From assembly GCA_028023455.1 (NCBI GenBank), contig JAQFVV010006199.1, positions 6,150,972-6,214,971 of the forward strand: a stretch of 64,000 nucleotides of DNA, written 5' to 3'. A program made the translations under genes and the position numbers. A model generated the notes under the pieces. That model was not told where the DNA came from. It did no database searches and saw only the letters and a program-made list of their open reading frames with translations. The stretch is from Epiperipatus broadwayi (taxonomy: Eukaryota > Onychophora > Udeonychophora > Euonychophora > Peripatidae). Below, piece by piece: positions 62,013-64,000 of the stretch (within the stretch, counting starts at the first letter, position 1; each line of letters begins with the position of its first letter).

Positions 62013-62437
62013 CTTAAAGCACTGCACCTAGATCTTAGCATCTAATTGCAACTCTCCAGCACCAACCTTTTATCTCTACTTAACTACAATACTATGAGTC
62101 TTAAATTGAAAACACCATAATATTTTCAATCCAAGCCCATCAGCTTATATAGTTATAAGCAAGCATAAGAAATTGTGATCATGTGATGTTTATTGGTTTA
62201 AAACCAATCCTGCCTAATAGGATAGTGGTGGCTATGGTTATTAAAAAACCAAAGACACCAAAATGTTTGGGTACTGAATTGAGTTCAGACCCATATGACT
62301 ATATAAGCTAATGGGCTTGGATTGAAAACATTAAGGTGTTTTCAGTTTAAGACTCATACTTTTATAGTTAAGTGGAGATTAAAGGTGGCTGCTGGAGGGT
62401 TGCATTAGATCATAAGATCTAGGTGCAGTGCTCTCAG

Positions 62438-62496
62438 ATTCAAGGCTCCTCATTGATGAAGACCACAAGCTAGAAACTAGTCTGGAGATATTGGAT
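62438..62496 (+). ncRNA. Hammerhead motif, copy C right (C3 lost)
   Basis: CTCCTCA, TTGATGA, weakened stem II (GAC/GCT), then intact GAAAC, TA loop and GTC, and TGGAG. C3 is T as in the left arm, so both arms may descend from one already mutated sequence. Confidence 0.75.
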
Positions 62497-62647
62497 GAGT
62501 AGGTACTAGATGGGGATTTTATGCACAAGGCTTCTGGCATCCATTGATTACCATCTTTCAAAGGTCTTTATTTAACTATACATTTACATTGTTAATTTGT
62601 CCACCTATAAATTGATACATATATCGTTAGTAAATATGACAACTAAA

Positions 62648-62980
62648 TAATAGAGATAAAAAAATTTTTTTATATTAAATACTTTTATTGACTGTGCAAT
62701 AAAAAGAAATAAAATAATTGTTTCTTCAATCACAATTGGAGTTTTTAGATTTAACTTGAAATAAAAGCATGGGTTCTAGAAATTAATAAGTCAATCCCTT
62801 GTTATAAAAAATAGGATTGACTTAATTAATTTCTGAAACCCCTCCCCCATCCTTTTATTTCAAGTCAAATCTAAAAACTCCAGTTGTGGTTGAAGAAAGA
62901 TATTTTTTTTTTTATTGCACTGTCAGTAACAGTCTACAAAAGCATTTAATATTAAAAAAAAAAATTACCTCCATTATTTT
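62648..62980. mobile_element. Foldback element of a second type
   Basis: Inverted arms of about 150 bp (62648-62803 and 62813-62980) meet at a short centre (TTGTTATAAAAAAT). Paired landmarks include GACTGTGCAATAAA with TTTATTGCACTGTC, GGAGTTTTTAGATTTAACTT with its near complement, and AGTCAATCC with GGATTGACT. Some mismatches. No ribozyme core and no ORF. Flanking copies of a TCA(C/T)TAGATATTTCTGC repeat lie at 63068 and 63227. Confidence 0.7.
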
Positions 62981-63067
62981 TAAGTTTTTAAAATTGGCAC
63001 AGTAAATGAAAATGTAAAACTTTATCGTATTTTAAATTGTCTGGACACTTATAGTTGATATATATAT

Positions 63068-63250
63068 CACTAGATATTTCTGCTATAAGTTAAAATGTAT
63101 GCCCCTTATTTATATATTATATTTACTATGTGTACATAATAATACGTGTATATGTTGTAAATGAACTTCACTTAATACATATAATTTTATTTTAAATCAA
63201 TATCACGCATATAGTATATGTAAGTCATTAGATATTTCTGCAGTAAGTTA
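63068..63250. repeat. Two short direct repeats
   Basis: TCACTAGATATTTCTGCTAT then AAGTTA at 63068, and TCATTAGATATTTCTGCAGT then AAGTTA at 63227. A related segment with TATAAATTGATACATATATC lies at about 62606. Confidence 0.6.
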
Positions 63251-63280
63251 ACAAATATATACTCTTAATGTTATTAGAAA

Positions 63281-63484
63281 GGATTTGAACTCAGATTTTC
63301 AAGCTCCCTGCAACTATCCTCTCCATCTTATATGACCCCATACATGTGAAAAAGATAAATGATCTCCAATATACATATTTCGTGCTGAACCAGCACTCAT
63401 CAGTTGATCCAGATCATCTTCTCTCACGCATATATACAATCTGTATTCAGTTTATATTAAGATAGCAAATCTTCAAACTTTAAT
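63281..63484 (-). mobile_element. Hammerhead + tRNA-like repeat, copy 2
   Basis: Minus-strand partner of 49100-49304 with the same landmarks in the same order, ending in the B box GAGTTCAAATCC. Its ribozyme core is fully intact. The two copies differ by substitutions and small indels throughout, so they are old relatives rather than a recent duplication. Confidence 0.75.
63361..63415 (-). ncRNA. Type-I hammerhead ribozyme with intact core
   Basis: Minus strand: stem I GATC and TCAA pair with GATC and TTGG around an internal loop. The core CTGATGA is followed by a 5-bp stem II GTGCT/AGCAC with a GGTTC loop, then GAAA. Stem III is ATA/TAT with a 2-nt loop (TG), and the cleavage triplet is ATA. 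Every invariant core base is present. ATA fits the NUH rule but is usually slower than GTC. Cleavage would fall between plus positions 63370 and 63369. Confidence 0.85.
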
Positions 63485-63489
63485 GCTTT

Positions 63490-64000
63490 CGAATCGATCA
63501 TTCTCCCGCTGATTTAAAACGCGTTATTATAAAATAATAAATTCCGATATTATAAATTTGCACCTTTTATTTCTTCTTAACACACCTCTTATTTAAAGAT
63601 TATCAATTTTCAAACCTTCAAATACATAGAATACTTATTTATTTATTATCGTTTTTTCGGATTTATTTATATATATTTAAAAAAAAAAAAAAAAATCGCT
63701 ATAATTATTTTTGTATAAGCGATTTGTTAATTAGTGGCAGAAACTAGTCAAAGCCAAACTTTACAGTTATTCTATAAAATCAAATAAATGCATTCGCAGA
63801 AACGGTTAAAAATAGATAATCTCAATTTAAAAGGTAGCTATAAAAACAGCTGATAATAATTTAAAATTTTCTAAATGTCGTAAACTAGCTAATCTATCAT
63901 TGCCCTAGCACATGGAATTTTCTTAATTTAGCGCAGGCTTAATTTTAAAATACTAATTTTGAATTACTTTTCAAATATAATTATTGACTTATTGCTTTAG
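63490..64000. other. AT-rich end of window
   Basis: An A15 run at about 63679. No gene or repeat recognised. Confidence 0.4.

Larger units (their letters stand above)
61838..62552. mobile_element. Hammerhead-bearing foldback element, copy C (composite)
   Basis: A unit 61838-62200 has inverted ends (CAATAAACATCACATGATCA on the left; its complement before GTTTATTGGTTTA on the right) but only one full arm. It is followed by the shared spacer (CCAATCCTGCCTAATAGGAT ... TTGAGTTCAGACCCAT) and a second, opposite arm to 62552. Two hammerhead motifs (61954-62012 minus, 62438-62496 plus) both have C3 changed to T. The spacer is the inverse of that in copy B. Confidence 0.85.

Overview
The window is AT-rich (roughly three quarters A+T by eye) and reads as repeat-dense, intron- or intergenic-type DNA of an invertebrate animal. 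The reasons are decayed metazoan retrotransposons and DNA transposons, tRNA-derived SINEs with poly(A) tails and target-site duplications, spliceosomal-type exon boundaries, and no operons, ribosome-binding sites or long prokaryote-like ORFs. I cannot name the species. Almost all open frames of 60-117 codons are chance ORFs in AT-rich DNA. No complete host gene is visible. A few short open segments bounded by splice-like sites (595-716, 2397-2513, 6151-6229, 42139-42380, 48426-48523) are possible exons.

Layout. 0-9 kb: two candidate exons, a Penelope-like element (PLE) relic with reverse transcriptase and GIY-YIG remnants (3.66-4.8 kb), another candidate exon, and two tRNA-like SINEs. 9-13 kb: a 550-bp MITE with perfect 8-bp duplications, a foldback element carrying hammerhead ribozymes, and a SINE. 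13.8-17 kb: a C-rich, G-poor block built from internal duplications. 17-27 kb: mostly featureless AT-rich DNA, with a head-to-head pair of PLE 3' ends at 20.5-21.3 kb. 27.4-28.4 kb: the 3' part of a broken LINE. 31-44 kb: mostly featureless, with a foldback fragment, a perfectly flanked tRNA-Gly SINE and a candidate exon. 44.9-46.4 kb: the largest hammerhead foldback, then an integrase-like relic. 48.4-51 kb: a candidate exon, a hammerhead-plus-tRNA-like repeat and a decayed hAT transposase. 53-57 kb: a 336-bp tandem and inverted array, a decayed Tigger/pogo-type transposase and a hAT-ended element. 58.7-59.8 kb: a G/T-rich block. 61.8-63.5 kb: a third hammerhead foldback, a second foldback type, and a second hammerhead-plus-tRNA-like repeat.

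Main point. Within 64 kb there are three distinguishable lineages of type-I hammerhead self-cleaving ribozyme motif. (1) Seven copies, in various states of decay, lie in a foldback family at about 11.0-11.4, 45.0-45.8 and 61.9-62.5 kb. (2) Two copies of a roughly 205-bp repeat pair a hammerhead with a tRNA-like pol III promoter (49.1 and 63.3 kb). (3) A relic lies just after the stop of the PLE at 4.75 kb. All three have a minimal stem III of 2-3 bp with a 2-nt loop, the form reported for PLEs and retrozymes. In the foldbacks and in the inverted PLE pair the arms point outward from the centre, which suggests (inference) that the foldbacks are non-autonomous PLE derivatives.
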